Shown: positions 18,272 to 28,009 of the stretch, piece after piece
How the letters are laid out: each line of letters starts with the position of its first letter
Position numbering within the stretch: the first letter of the stretch is position 1
NCBI GenBank assembly: GCA_964486285.1
Contig: CAZALH010000001.1
Span: forward strand, 62,001-126,000
Reading direction: 5' to 3'
Length of the DNA: 64,000 nucleotides
Source: JAIDVZ01 sp964486285
GTDB lineage: Bacteria > Verrucomicrobiota > Verrucomicrobiia > Opitutales > JAIRKQ01
The notes under the pieces: generated by a model
The model's input: the letters and a program-made list of their open reading frames with translations, nothing else
What the model was told of the DNA's origin: nothing
The model's database searches: none
Program-made: the position numbers and the translations under genes

Positions 18272-20540
18272 TTAAGGGAGAATTTGATTCAATTTCGTCA
18301 TTTGACAAGGCTTCTTTTTGTGTATTTTTATTTATCCAATCACACATTATTCGCAAGCTTTCGCGTAACTGAACATCAAAATTAGGAAGATCTTCCTTAT
18401 TTGTATCTACATCTTCAGCAATATTATCTTCCGATACGCTAATCTTTTCAAATTTGTAGTCATCTGTTGCAATTAGTGTTTCCAACTGCTTCTTAATCTT
18501 AGTCTTAAATTCCCAATCATTCATTGATTTTTGACGCCGTTCCTTAAGATTAAGTGATACTTCTTTTTGATCTAAATTTTGCTTAAAATGCTCAATCTGT
18601 TCATTGAGCAAACTAAACTCTGTAAAATTTTGCATCCTATCATTTACCTTATCTTGCAAGAAATCTATTAAACTTGGATCTACAAAATAATTATGTTCCT
18701 TCGCTTCTGACTCATAATCAAATTTAGCAGCTGGTATGGAATCCCAACTAAGCGCATGTGGTAGATCTGACTCCTTAACCGGCAAACAAGCTTCAATACT
18801 TGGCAGCACTATATCTGCTTTCACTCCCTTTAATTGAGTCGATCCTCCAGTAGGCAAATACCATTTTTGAACAGTTACACGCGCAGCTCCAAGTTCATCT
18901 TTATTATACAAAGAATTAAAATACTGTCCCATCGGTAAAATTACTTGTACACTACCTTTTCCATGGGTAGTTGGGTCACCCACAATAATTGCACGATGGT
19001 GATCATGTAACGCTCCAACTAAAATTTCTGACGCTGATGCACTATTAGATGAGGTTAGCGCAATTAACGGTCCTTCCCAAGCGATGTTATTGTCATTATC
19101 ACATAAATTCTCTATTGTTCCGAACGAATCCCGTACTTGCACAACTGGACCCGTGGCAATAAATAACCCTGATACCGTTATTGCTTGCTCTAAAAAACCA
19201 CCAGAATTATCACGCAAATCAATAACCAAGCCATCTATACCACGATTCTTCATTTCCTCAATTAAAAACTTCATATCTGAAGTCGTATCAGCATTTTTTA
19301 CGACACTATTCGGATCATCACCATAAAAAACAGGCAACACAATTACCCCAATTTTAATCACTTGTTCTTTTTCATCCCCCGCAAATGAAAATAATTTTCC
19401 ACTTGCTCTAGTTTCATTCAAATGAATTTCATCGCGCACTAACGAAATTACCTGATAATGTCCTGGTTCTGCATCAACTGGTTGAATTTTTAATCGAACT
19501 ACTGTACCTTTCTCCCCTCTAATTAATTTCACTGATTTATACAGCCGCATACCAACAATATCGACAAAATTGCCATCTTCCCCCTGAGCAACTGCCAAAA
19601 TTTTATCACCAATCTTTAATTTTTTCGATAAGCTTGCAGGTCCTCCAGGAGTAAGCCCTTTAATTACACAAGTGCCATTATCATCCATTAAAGTTGCACC
19701 AATTCCTACTAAAACATGTTTTAACAAAACATTAAAATCCTCTAATGAAGTTTTAGATAAAAAGCTAGAATGAGGATCATACATATGCGAAATACTATTT
19801 AAAAAGATCTCTTCTATTAACCAAGAATCAAAATCATTTAATGCATTTCGTAAATTTTCATAGCGTGTTGAAATTATTTCGATAGCAGAGTTTAAATTAT
19901 CCTGATTAATTTCTGCATTAATCTCGTTACTATCATGTTTCGATTCTTCATTGTCTGATAATTTATACTCAGCACTCATCATTTCGTTAATCAGTTCATA
20001 TTTTAAACGTTTTTCCCAAAGAATATCAGCTTCAAGTTTATTGGATGGCCAAGATGATTTTCGACGATCGGGGACATATGTTTCGTCGCTTGAAAAATTC
20101 CATTCCTGCGCTAAACGTTTCTTTATCCAATCTAGTCGAGAGTAAACAGTTTTACGATAATGATCAAAAATAGTAAAAGCAGGCATCAAACTACCTCCAC
20201 TTACAAAAATATCTAACGTTGATGCAAAACGCTTCACGAAGTCATCGATATCTTGTTGTAACCAAAACATCCTATGCAAATCCAATTCCGACATATAATC
20301 AATCAAAATTTCTTTGTTGTCCAACAATGACAAATCTTTATGATTGTAGTGCAATTCTTCCATACATCTCGCCATATAGATTGTTTCAGCACGCATCTCA
20401 CGTGTAGGGACAATTACATTATCTCCCTCTCCATTAACGAAATGTTCATTTTTAACAGCATCGTTACTTATAGAACAATCAGCAAATATGATTTGTCTAA
20501 GTAAAAATAAAATATACAGTACTTGGTTAAAAACTTTCAT
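18231..20540 (-). CDS. prc: Carboxy-terminal (tail-specific) protease, Prc type
   Basis: 769 residues from the ATG at 20540, which begins a signal peptide (MKVFNQVLYILFLLRQ). The in-frame TTG at 20600 is less likely. Order: N-terminal helical domain, PDZ domain near residues 240-320 (IKGLTPGGPASLSKKLKIGDKILAVAQG), S41 protease core, and a C-terminal helical extension as in E. coli Prc. The catalytic Ser lies in SASASEIL (about residue 500) and Lys in HGKGSVQ (about 527). The family degrades periplasmic proteins and trims peptidoglycan hydrolases or penicillin-binding protein 3. Here it is followed directly by dxs with an overlap. Confidence 0.94.
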   Translation of the reverse strand: MKVFNQVLYILFLLRQIIFADCSISNDAVKNEHFVNGEGDNVIVPTREMRAETIYMARCMEELHYNHKDLSLLDNKEILIDYMSELDLHRMFWLQQDIDDFVKRFASTLDIFVSGGSLMPAFTIFDHYRKTVYSRLDWIKKRLAQEWNFSSDETYVPDRRKSSWPSNKLEADILWEKRLKYELINEMMSAEYKLSDNEESKHDSNEINAEINQDNLNSAIEIISTRYENLRNALNDFDSWLIEEIFLNSISHMYDPHSSFLSKTSLEDFNVLLKHVLVGIGATLMDDNGTCVIKGLTPGGPASLSKKLKIGDKILAVAQGEDGNFVDIVGMRLYKSVKLIRGEKGTVVRLKIQPVDAEPGHYQVISLVRDEIHLNETRASGKLFSFAGDEKEQVIKIGVIVLPVFYGDDPNSVVKNADTTSDMKFLIEEMKNRGIDGLVIDLRDNSGGFLEQAITVSGLFIATGPVVQVRDSFGTIENLCDNDNNIAWEGPLIALTSSNSASASEILVGALHDHHRAIIVGDPTTHGKGSVQVILPMGQYFNSLYNKDELGAARVTVQKWYLPTGGSTQLKGVKADIVLPSIEACLPVKESDLPHALSWDSIPAAKFDYESEAKEHNYFVDPSLIDFLQDKVNDRMQNFTEFSLLNEQIEHFKQNLDQKEVSLNLKERRQKSMNDWEFKTKIKKQLETLIATDDYKFEKISVSEDNIAEDVDTNKEDLPNFDVQLRESLRIMCDWINKNTQKEALSNDEIESNSPLNDTVQPVSIGNNK

Positions 20541-20631
20541 TATTACTAAAGATTTAAAAAAGCGCGGCGCTTTCTTATAAAAAGAAAGATAATAGGGCAA
20601 TCAAAATTAATAAGATTCTTCACAATAATTA

Positions 20632-22350
20632 CTATTCATTTTCATGTAGCGAATAAAAGAATTGTACTGCGGCGTTAAGATTTGTAGACGGGATGTGGTA
20701 ATCAAAAAATATATTATCATTGTTAAAATGACTTTTCGTACCAAAATGCAAATATTCAACTAAAGAATTATTTTGGCTCCATAAGAATGAAATATTTTCA
20801 TCATCCATTAAATATGTGGCAGATTCCAAAAACTTTTTAATCATAACTTGAGAAAATTGTGGCAAAACGTTCAGATATGCACTTATTTTTAGCATCTTCT
20901 TCCAAGTATTATCTACATTATATTCTTTTTTATAATTATTAAGAATATTACCCGATAATACATTAAGTGCACCCTGTAGGGGTACATCATTTGCGAATGC
21001 ATAACAAAGTTTATGGAAATTATCTATCTCTGGTAATACATTTATAGAGTCACAGTAAACTTGCTTAAGTTTATCAATATCTGCAGCAGTAAAAACTACT
21101 AACTTTTCATATAAAGCTTTTTGGATTAAAAGAAATAGCTCCTCTGAAGGATTAGCAATTAGCTTCTCAAAGAGAGAAGCAGAATGTGCAATATAATCAA
21201 AAATATTTGTCCAAAAAATTTTGATATTTACATCATCTTTTAATGTCCAAACTTCTCCTTGAATATCAAAATAATCAGTAATAAAATTAGACCTTAATTG
21301 ACGAATTATTTTTCTCTGTGACATGTACTTAAACTCACATAGCCCTGCACGTACAAACGCAATATAGGGGTCATCAAGTGCTACTATTCCAGGCGTTAAA
21401 TACCCACTGACTGAAGCAACACTTACAATATCTTCTGGTAAAATATGCGAAATTATTGCATATTGATCTACGTTTTGATAGTAATTATTTAAAGTTTGTG
21501 CATCAGTAATTGATGGTGGAGTTGATAATGTATAACAAATAACGTTAGACTTTTTTATCCCCAAAGTATCACACATAGTATGCAAAAATATCGGGAAATA
21601 TATCTGCGCTAAAGCTCCTCCTTGACTGTGTCCACATATAACAACTTTAGTGTGACCTCTTTTTTCATCTGGAATAAATTGCATAACTTGCCGTAAAGAA
21701 TCCTCAATAGACCGCATGCAAGATTTTATCTTTAGAACATATCCTGAATGCATCTTTCCGGGAAACCCAAACAAATTTTCATCAATATTTGTAGGAGCTA
21801 CGCTTAAATTAGTACGCCAATCATTATCCGTAATAATAGAGCGCAACAAAGAACTTTCCTGGGATTGAGTACCGCGAAAAACAATAACTATCCAAACTGG
21901 TTGATTATCGTCGGGAATAGAATATGCCACAAACCCAGGATAATCTGCGCCCCTAGCACTACCATCCGTACATATATCATTATTATTCTGCACACCCAGT
22001 AGTTTCGCAAAAATGTTCAAACAATTCTTTAATATACGCTGCGTTAATTGACTTGTATCAAAACATCCTTTTTCTCCAGAAAAATTTGCTAAACAGCACC
22101 ATACGTCGTTAAGATTAGAAACAAATAACTGGTCATTTTCTAAACAAAATGGGTTAACATATTCACCATTTTCATCTTTTTTAGTTGACAGATATCCTTT
22201 ATTTATCAATTCGTGTAAATCTGGAATAATCCTTATAAGTTCCTGAGAATAAATTGGACATTTATCTTCTCTTAAACAATACAATTCGCTGCAATACCCA
22301 TTTAATGAAATGGCAACATAGCACAAAATATAAGCAAATTTCTTAAACAT
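20632..22350 (-). CDS. Secreted class 3 (fungal-type) lipase-like protein
   Basis: 572 residues with a signal peptide (MFKKFAYILCYVAISLNGYC). Residues about 150-330 carry an alpha/beta hydrolase of the lipase class 3 type: VWIVIVFRGTQ (the RGT strand), GKMHSGYVLKI, and the nucleophile elbow VVICGHSQGGALAQIY with Ser near residue 241, followed by the ILPEDIVSVAS segment with a likely acid. The C-terminal 240 residues are unrecognised and helical. Expected role: hydrolysis of lipid esters outside the inner membrane, perhaps on host lipids if exported further, which is inference. Its start is 99 bp from that of the orphan gene at 22450, transcribed divergently. Confidence 0.82.
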   Translation of the reverse strand: MFKKFAYILCYVAISLNGYCSELYCLREDKCPIYSQELIRIIPDLHELINKGYLSTKKDENGEYVNPFCLENDQLFVSNLNDVWCCLANFSGEKGCFDTSQLTQRILKNCLNIFAKLLGVQNNNDICTDGSARGADYPGFVAYSIPDDNQPVWIVIVFRGTQSQESSLLRSIITDNDWRTNLSVAPTNIDENLFGFPGKMHSGYVLKIKSCMRSIEDSLRQVMQFIPDEKRGHTKVVICGHSQGGALAQIYFPIFLHTMCDTLGIKKSNVICYTLSTPPSITDAQTLNNYYQNVDQYAIISHILPEDIVSVASVSGYLTPGIVALDDPYIAFVRAGLCEFKYMSQRKIIRQLRSNFITDYFDIQGEVWTLKDDVNIKIFWTNIFDYIAHSASLFEKLIANPSEELFLLIQKALYEKLVVFTAADIDKLKQVYCDSINVLPEIDNFHKLCYAFANDVPLQGALNVLSGNILNNYKKEYNVDNTWKKMLKISAYLNVLPQFSQVMIKKFLESATYLMDDENISFLWSQNNSLVEYLHFGTKSHFNNDNIFFDYHIPSTNLNAAVQFFYSLHENE

Positions 22351-22361
22351 ATTTAATATCT

Positions 22362-22391
22362 GCTATATTGAATTAATTTTAAAAAACTCAA
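22362..22391 (-). promoter_or_regulatory. Candidate promoter of the lipase gene
   Basis: On the minus strand, TTGAGT (22386-22391) and TATAGC (22362-22367) are 18 bases apart. The expected start of transcription would lie only about five bases before the ATG at 22350, giving an almost leaderless message. Confidence 0.4.
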
Positions 22392-22412
22392 ATCTTTTTT
22401 TTGTTTTTTTAA

Positions 22413-22440
22413 TTGACAATAATTATTCGTTCAGTATAGC
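22413..22440 (+). promoter_or_regulatory. Candidate promoter of the orphan gene at 22450
   Basis: A perfect -35 box TTGACA (22413-22418) and TATAGC (22435-22440) lie 16 bases apart. The predicted start of transcription is about three bases before the ATG, and no ribosome site is visible, so the message may be leaderless. Confidence 0.55.
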
Positions 22441-22449
22441 AATTTCAAC

Positions 22450-23103
22450 ATGGACACTTCCCTTATACACAACAACCAAACAGGAATATGTACTAACAGT
22501 GAAAACGGAACTGTTACTTCCGATTGTCATCCTCGCACTAACAAATTGATTTATGGGGATCAGGGGAAAACAGATAACATTGATCTCAATACAAGAAATG
22601 CTAGAGAAGGTAATAACATACAATCATGCGCCTCACAGGCACAAGAATCTTACTCAGAAAATAACAATACAGTAGGTAACAATAGTGAATCGAACAACTA
22701 TGACACTAATATACAGTCTCAAACCAATGAAAATTGCCAATGTGATAACGATAATGTCAATCTTAGTTCAAGAAATGTTCAAAAAGCAATAAATAGGGGA
22801 AAAGTTAAATTTTTGTTGAAACAACTACTCATTGATGCATCTCATATGTTAACAGGATTATGCGGGATGTATGTTGCTCGGAATCGTTATGTTTCGGCAA
22901 TCTTAGGGATAATATTTGCATTGCCATTAAAAACACTATCTATATTAATTTCAAAATTAATTTATTTTCAAATTTTTAAACAATTATCGATTCATTTTTT
23001 AATTGGAATGATTTGCTGCAAAAATTATTGCGAGTTTTTAATGAGTTACATTGCAACCAATGCTTTATGTAAATCAATACAATTAGTAACTACCTTATGT
23101 TAA
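22450..23103 (+). CDS. Hypothetical Asn-rich protein with hydrophobic C-terminal half
   Basis: 217 residues, no recognised family. Residues 1-110 are polar and Asn/Ser/Asp-rich with scattered Cys, probably disordered. Residues 115-217 contain three or four hydrophobic helices, including SAILGIIFALPLKTLSIL and SIHFLIGMICC. A long polar head before paired hydrophobic segments recalls inclusion- or host-membrane proteins of intracellular bacteria, but no signal identifies it as such. There is a strong candidate promoter immediately upstream and no ribosome site. It is divergent from the secreted lipase gene. Confidence 0.55.
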   Translation: MDTSLIHNNQTGICTNSENGTVTSDCHPRTNKLIYGDQGKTDNIDLNTRNAREGNNIQSCASQAQESYSENNNTVGNNSESNNYDTNIQSQTNENCQCDNDNVNLSSRNVQKAINRGKVKFLLKQLLIDASHMLTGLCGMYVARNRYVSAILGIIFALPLKTLSILISKLIYFQIFKQLSIHFLIGMICCKNYCEFLMSYIATNALCKSIQLVTTLC

Positions 23104-23202
23104 AAAACATTTTATATCTCAAACATGTAACACAGCAACATACTAATATGCAATTAGTTATAAAAATTATTACACATACATCCTGAAAATTTTCAAATAA
23201 AA

Positions 23203-24063
23203 CTACTGCAAAAAATAGTTCTGTTGTTTATTTGATATGTTTAAACCGACTTTTTTCATCACTTCTAACATATCTTCCCAAACAATGCGCTTTGTAGATA
23301 ATGAATTATTACGCAATAAATATGACGGATGAAAAGTTACCATACACGGTACGTCCTCGAAATTTAGCCAACAGCCACGCACATCCTTCATTTTACGCGA
23401 TGAATCATAACCAAACAAACCATTAACTGCTGTAGCACCTAACGCAACAATTACTTTAGGTCGCACAATTTCAATTTGTGCTTTCAAGTATGGCAGACAA
23501 AAATTCATCTCCTCCTGTGTAGGTGGACGGTTACCAAATAGGGTATCCAATTCTGGACGCCAGTTCATAATATTGCCGATATAAACCTGCTCACGAGTAA
23601 GCCCCATAGCTAATATTATTTTAGTTAATAATTTACCTGCACGCCCAACAAACGGTATGCCTTGAATTTCCTCATCTGCTCCGGGTGCTTCTCCACAAAA
23701 AAATATATCAGCATCCAAATTTCCAGTACCGAACACGATTTTTTTCCCTGGTTTAACATGTTGATTACATATTGGGCAATTTAACACTCTATTCTTTAAC
23801 CAGTTAAATTGCAACAACTTATCTCCAACAGGCAACATTACTTTGGGGTTCGCCGGGAAAAAAGTCTCTTGCAATTTTTTCTTATTTTTTACTCGTAAAT
23901 TATATTTTTCTTGGATGGCCTCAGAAGAATCATTCGTAATAACATTGCTACTGTGCTCTAGAAATTCTAAGTTTGAGTCGCTAATATTTATCGTATTTTG
24001 GCCGGACTGTTTAATATCTTCAAGCGCCATTACAAGCAAGTTACGCATGTTAGACATATACAT
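23203..24063 (-). CDS. Uracil-DNA glycosylase, family 4 type with iron-sulfur cluster
   Basis: 286 residues. After an unrecognised N-terminal roughly 90 residues come the family 4 signatures: CPICNQHVKPGKKIVFGTGN (cluster Cys residues and first strand), FFCGEAPGADEEIQGIPFVGRAGKLL (the GEAPG motif), YIGNIMNWRP, and the C-terminal TFHPSYLLRN. The enzyme removes uracil from DNA to start base-excision repair, in the cytoplasm. The N-terminal extension is longer than in thermophile enzymes, and start sites at 24063, 24057 or 24048 are possible. It is divergent from the stress-protein gene. Confidence 0.92.
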   Translation of the reverse strand: MYMSNMRNLLVMALEDIKQSGQNTINISDSNLEFLEHSSNVITNDSSEAIQEKYNLRVKNKKKLQETFFPANPKVMLPVGDKLLQFNWLKNRVLNCPICNQHVKPGKKIVFGTGNLDADIFFCGEAPGADEEIQGIPFVGRAGKLLTKIILAMGLTREQVYIGNIMNWRPELDTLFGNRPPTQEEMNFCLPYLKAQIEIVRPKVIVALGATAVNGLFGYDSSRKMKDVRGCWLNFEDVPCMVTFHPSYLLRNNSLSTKRIVWEDMLEVMKKVGLNISNKQQNYFLQ

Positions 24064-24155
24064 AATAATTAAATGCTAAATAAAAAACGCAAGGAGAATC
24101 CTGGTAAACCTTTTCACTTGCGAATTAATACAAAAACTTATATACTTTTTCTTCA

Positions 24156-25007
24156 ATGAGAAGCATATTATTATGTATCGACGATTCTCCATATACAAAA
24201 ATTTGTACCAAATACACCATTGAACTTGCACGACTTATGAATGCATATGTCAATGTTTTATATGTATCTGACCTTAATTGTCCTGAATTATCACTGCTTG
24301 CGAACTGCGGCAGTAGCTTAAGTATTCAACCATTTCAAGAAGTATACAATACATTGCATGATTTAGAAGGCAAAAAATTTAAACGTTTAGAAAAAAAGAT
24401 CACCAAGATGTTCAATGCAGCAAAATATAATACAAATTTTACATTTCATCATAAAACAGGTACATTGATCGATTCATTTGACGAATTTAAAAACAATACA
24501 ACTGGGCTTGATTTAGTAATACTAGGTAAACGTGGAGAAAGTTCAAATTACGCTAAAGAACACTTAGGTTCATCTTTGGAGCGAATCTTAAGAACTAGCC
24601 CTTGTCCGCCATGTTTCATCGCATCAAACACTTTTTATCCATTAAAAAATATTCTTATCGCTTACGACGCTTCTAACGCTATCAATAAAGCAATTCAATT
24701 TATTGAACGTAATCATTTTTTTAAAAATTGTACAATTCATATATTAACTGTTAATGCAAATAATGAAATGGTGTTAACTCTTCAAAAAACACAAAACATT
24801 TTAAATACTGTAGCTGATTTAAACGTTACCATAGCAATACATACAGGTAATATAATTGAAGAAATTCAAAAATACACTGAAGAAAATAATATCAATCTTC
24901 TTATAATAGGGGCATATTCTCATAGTATAGTTAAACATTTCCTTGTTGGAAGTACAACATTGGAAATAGTTAGACAATCAAAGACTCCAATTGTGGTTTT
25001 TAGATGA
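24156..25007 (+). CDS. Tandem universal stress protein (UspA family)
   Basis: 283 residues made of two Usp domains. Domain 1 begins SILLCIDDSPYTKIC and holds a nucleotide-loop pattern LGKRGESS...HLGSS. Domain 2 begins NILIAYDASNAINKA and holds GAYSHS...FLVGSTT, then TPIVVF at the end. Both loops fit the G-x2-G-x9-G-(S/T) ATP-binding pattern reasonably well. Usp proteins help cells survive starvation and stress, though their biochemical role is varied. Cytoplasmic. It stands as a single gene between the divergent uracil-DNA glycosylase gene and the convergent flavin reductase gene. Confidence 0.9.
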   Translation: MRSILLCIDDSPYTKICTKYTIELARLMNAYVNVLYVSDLNCPELSLLANCGSSLSIQPFQEVYNTLHDLEGKKFKRLEKKITKMFNAAKYNTNFTFHHKTGTLIDSFDEFKNNTTGLDLVILGKRGESSNYAKEHLGSSLERILRTSPCPPCFIASNTFYPLKNILIAYDASNAINKAIQFIERNHFFKNCTIHILTVNANNEMVLTLQKTQNILNTVADLNVTIAIHTGNIIEEIQKYTEENNINLLIIGAYSHSIVKHFLVGSTTLEIVRQSKTPIVVFR

Positions 25008-25096
25008 AAAAAAGTGGTAACTTATACCAAAAAAACTTTATCAACTATAATATAAAATCAATAAACAAAATGGCTCATACCTTTTGTTAAATTGTT

Positions 25097-25600
25097 TTAT
25101 TTTTTCTGCGCAGCAGCGATTTCAGAGTATCCATTCCATGCAAATAATGCTTCTTTACTAGCATCACCGTAAATTTTACTTATGCTACATATATAAAAAT
25201 AATGCCCCCCTACCTCTATAGTACGGTCCAGATGTGCGACAAATGCCAGTTTTGTATCCATCGGGATCTTAATCTTAGATTCTGGTACATCTTGCAAAAC
25301 AATACTGTGTTCTTCAATTTTTTCACTATTCCGTCCAGTCATCCTTCCATATACCATCACAGCATCCTTTAGCGTCACCCCTGGAACGGTTAAAATAGCA
25401 TTATTTGTTTCTCTTATTCTTTCCCCGGAATAAGAATTTTTCCCCATAGAAAATCCAATCATTGCTGGTTGAAAGGATAAATAAGATATAAACGATATCG
25501 GTGCACAATTTGTACTACCATTTTCTTTTTCCGTACAAACTAAAAATAATGGATTTGGTGATGATAATTCAGCTGCTGCAATTAGTGTCATTTCTTTCAT
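25097..25600 (-). CDS. Flavin reductase-like FMN-binding protein
   Basis: 167 residues, the size of a single flavin reductase-like split-barrel domain. It contains the N-terminal strand PNPLFLVCTEKENGSTNCAPISFISYLSFQPAMIGFSMG, as in the family that binds FMN, and the later segment RTIEVGGHYFYICSISKI. Members reduce flavins with NAD(P)H or use bound FMN in other reactions; the substrate here is unknown. A very good ribosome site (AGGAGG, five bases before the ATG) supports the start at 25600. Single-gene unit, convergent with the stress-protein gene. Confidence 0.85.
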   Translation of the reverse strand: MKEMTLIAAAELSSPNPLFLVCTEKENGSTNCAPISFISYLSFQPAMIGFSMGKNSYSGERIRETNNAILTVPGVTLKDAVMVYGRMTGRNSEKIEEHSIVLQDVPESKIKIPMDTKLAFVAHLDRTIEVGGHYFYICSISKIYGDASKEALFAWNGYSEIAAAQKK

Positions 25601-25687
25601 TAAAACCTCCTAAAAATACAACACACACTAAACAGGATAAACTTTATCAAAAAAACAATAGTTTGCGTATAATATTCTTACAAAATA

Positions 25688-25777
25688 TGGCGGAGAGAGA
25701 GGGATTCGAACCCACGGTACCGTTACCGGCACTTCGGTTTTCAAGACCGACGCATTCAACCACTCTGCCATCTCTCC
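25688..25777 (-). tRNA. tRNA-Ser (anticodon UGA)
   Basis: Class II tRNA on the minus strand. Acceptor GGAGAGA pairs with TCTCTCC, discriminator G, CCA encoded. The anticodon loop CTTGAAA gives UGA, and the long variable arm contains GCCGGTAACGGTACC. The T-loop is TTCGAAT. Confidence 0.97.
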
Positions 25778-25911
25778 GGTATCGTTAGTTATCAAGATTT
25801 CTTGTAAAAAGTCCAGCGAAAATTACATTTGCATGGGAAACAAGAAAACATCGAATTGCAAAAACATTTAATGATTGCTGTATAAAATAAAAATGCTAGT
25901 TAACAATTCTC

Positions 25912-27273
25912 ATGCCATTATTGTTTGGAACAGACGGAATTAGAGGCACATTTAATAAATACCCTATTACTGAGAAATTTTTCCACGAATTCGCAGGTGC
26001 CATTGAACATTTTTTTATACAATTATTAAATAAGACATCGCTTAGACTAGCAATTGGGCACGATACTCGCGAAAGCGGAACAATACTAAAAAAATCATTT
26101 ATTAATGGGCTTTCATCAAATGTTTTTGTACTAGATTGCGGAATAATTCCAACGCCTGGGATATCTATAATTACACAGTACGAAAAGTGTGACCTTGGAG
26201 TTATGATAACTGCCTCACATAACCTTTACTCGGATAATGGAATCAAAATTTTTAATTCTAATGGAGAAAAATTATCTGTAGACCTTGAAAAGGACATCGA
26301 AAAATTTTTCGAAAAATTTTCAATAGGAATAAAAATTCCTTCTAAAAAAGAACCGATTGTAGTAAATTTCCATAAACAAGCATTAAATAATTTTGCTGCA
26401 CGTTTCAAAGATATATACTTTCAAGTTAATGAGCCAATCGTCTTGGACACTGCTAATGGCGCAACAACTTATACAAGCCCCATGATATTGGAAAAATTTT
26501 GCACCAATTTAATTACAGTATATAATTCCCCAAATGGAAACAATATTAACGATAACTGCGGCAGTGAATATATAGATAATATAAAAACTATCGTAAAGAA
26601 AACACAAAGTTACGCTGGTATCGCACATGACGGAGATGGTGATAGATTGATCATGGTCGATGAAACTGGAGAGTGCTTAAATGGTGACCAAATAATCGGA
26701 ATAATTGCAAATTATTTGAAAGAAAAAAATTTACTTTTAAACAATACTATTGTAGTCACTCAGCAAAGTAATTCTGGACTAGACGAAAGTTTAAGTAAAA
26801 ACGAAATAAATGTTATTAGGACCGACGTCGGTGACAGAAATGTCTATTACAGTATGTTGCAGCATAATTGCATTTTAGGCGGCGAAGAATCAGGACATAT
26901 TATATTAAAAAACTTATCTAATACCGGCGATGCAATAGCTGCAGCAATTTTAATACTAAAAATTTCATTAGAAAAAAATTTATCATTGTCTAAGTTAAAA
27001 AAACAAATTCATCTATTCCCGAAACATTCAATCAATATATATATCGAACAAAAGCTGCCGTTATCAGAATTCAGCTCACTTCAAGTTTTATTACGCGATA
27101 TGCAAATCAATGAACCGAATTACAAACGCTCATTAATCAGGTATTCCGGGACGGAAAACAAGCTACGCATACTTGTTGAAGCTACTAATGAAGCAATATT
27201 GCCTGAAATTTCTGAAAAAATATACAATTGCATAAGAAAAGAATTTGAAAAACGTAAAATTTTTATAAAATAA
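25912..27273 (+). CDS. glmM: Phosphoglucosamine mutase
   Basis: 453 residues, standard length. It converts glucosamine 6-phosphate to glucosamine 1-phosphate on the way to UDP-GlcNAc, feeding MurA and LPS synthesis. Visible: FGTDGIRGTFN at the start, the phosphoserine loop MITASHNLYSDNGIKIF with Ser102, the metal-binding AHDGDGDRLIMVD, the sugar loop GGEESGHI, and the C-terminal phosphate loop RYSGTENKLRILVE. The start ATG is at 25912. The TPR-protein gene begins 16 bp after its stop, so the two probably share a transcript. Confidence 0.97.
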   Translation: MPLLFGTDGIRGTFNKYPITEKFFHEFAGAIEHFFIQLLNKTSLRLAIGHDTRESGTILKKSFINGLSSNVFVLDCGIIPTPGISIITQYEKCDLGVMITASHNLYSDNGIKIFNSNGEKLSVDLEKDIEKFFEKFSIGIKIPSKKEPIVVNFHKQALNNFAARFKDIYFQVNEPIVLDTANGATTYTSPMILEKFCTNLITVYNSPNGNNINDNCGSEYIDNIKTIVKKTQSYAGIAHDGDGDRLIMVDETGECLNGDQIIGIIANYLKEKNLLLNNTIVVTQQSNSGLDESLSKNEINVIRTDVGDRNVYYSMLQHNCILGGEESGHIILKNLSNTGDAIAAAILILKISLEKNLSLSKLKKQIHLFPKHSINIYIEQKLPLSEFSSLQVLLRDMQINEPNYKRSLIRYSGTENKLRILVEATNEAILPEISEKIYNCIRKEFEKRKIFIK

Positions 27274-27289
27274 GGGTGAAAAGTTTTTC

Positions 27290-28009
27290 ATGGAAAACAA
27301 AGAACATGACGATCCATTGCTAGAAAGGGCCAAAACAGTTTTATCTGATGGTAATTACAAGTACACAATGTTTCTTTATCGTGAAATTTTGAAAAAATAT
27401 CCTGAGAATTTAGAGATTAGAAAACAATTACATAAATTGCGCAAATCAGTATATTTACCACAGCGATCATTTTTCTCCTTCATCAAAAAATGTCTTGCTT
27501 ATGTAAAGATACTGTATGCTAAAAAACATCGAGTCCCTACGTGGCAACTCATTGACACAATCGAAACTTGGATAGATTATGACCCAACAAATTTTTCAGG
27601 ATACAGATTAATTGCACAGACCGCTAATGCAGCACACATGTATAATCTAACGGAATTTAGCATAAACGAAATTTCTGAAGAAGAACGCACACACAATGAC
27701 TATATAATACTCGCTGAAGCATTATTAGGACAAAAAAAATTCGATAAATCCTTAAAAATTGCTAATACATTACTCGAAAAAAATCCAGATGATAACGAAG
27801 CAAAAGATATCGTTTGGAAGTCATCTGTAGATAAACAAATGGATAAAAAACTCGACCTAGTTATGGCAAATGGGATTTCCCATATTGCACCACCTAAAGT
27901 TGATACATCGCAAATAATCGTATCAAACCATAAAAATGAGGGAGATGAGGACAAGGACAATGGACATTCCAAACAAAAACAAGCAAAGCACAATAAAGCA
28001 TTCGAATAA
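27290..28009 (+). CDS. TPR-like hypothetical protein
   Basis: 239 residues. Two regions look like tetratricopeptide helices: residues 8-45 (LLERAKTVLSDGNYKYTMFLYREILKK) and 140-175 (ILAEALLGQKKFDKSLKI, then LEKNPDDNEAK). Such repeats mediate protein contacts. The C-terminal 40 residues are polar, with acidic and Lys/Gln-rich parts. No signal peptide or membrane helix. It lies between glmM and a glycosyltransferase gene whose start is inside this gene, so a link to envelope assembly is possible but inferred from position. Confidence 0.65.
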   Translation: MENKEHDDPLLERAKTVLSDGNYKYTMFLYREILKKYPENLEIRKQLHKLRKSVYLPQRSFFSFIKKCLAYVKILYAKKHRVPTWQLIDTIETWIDYDPTNFSGYRLIAQTANAAHMYNLTEFSINEISEEERTHNDYIILAEALLGQKKFDKSLKIANTLLEKNPDDNEAKDIVWKSSVDKQMDKKLDLVMANGISHIAPPKVDTSQIIVSNHKNEGDEDKDNGHSKQKQAKHNKAFE

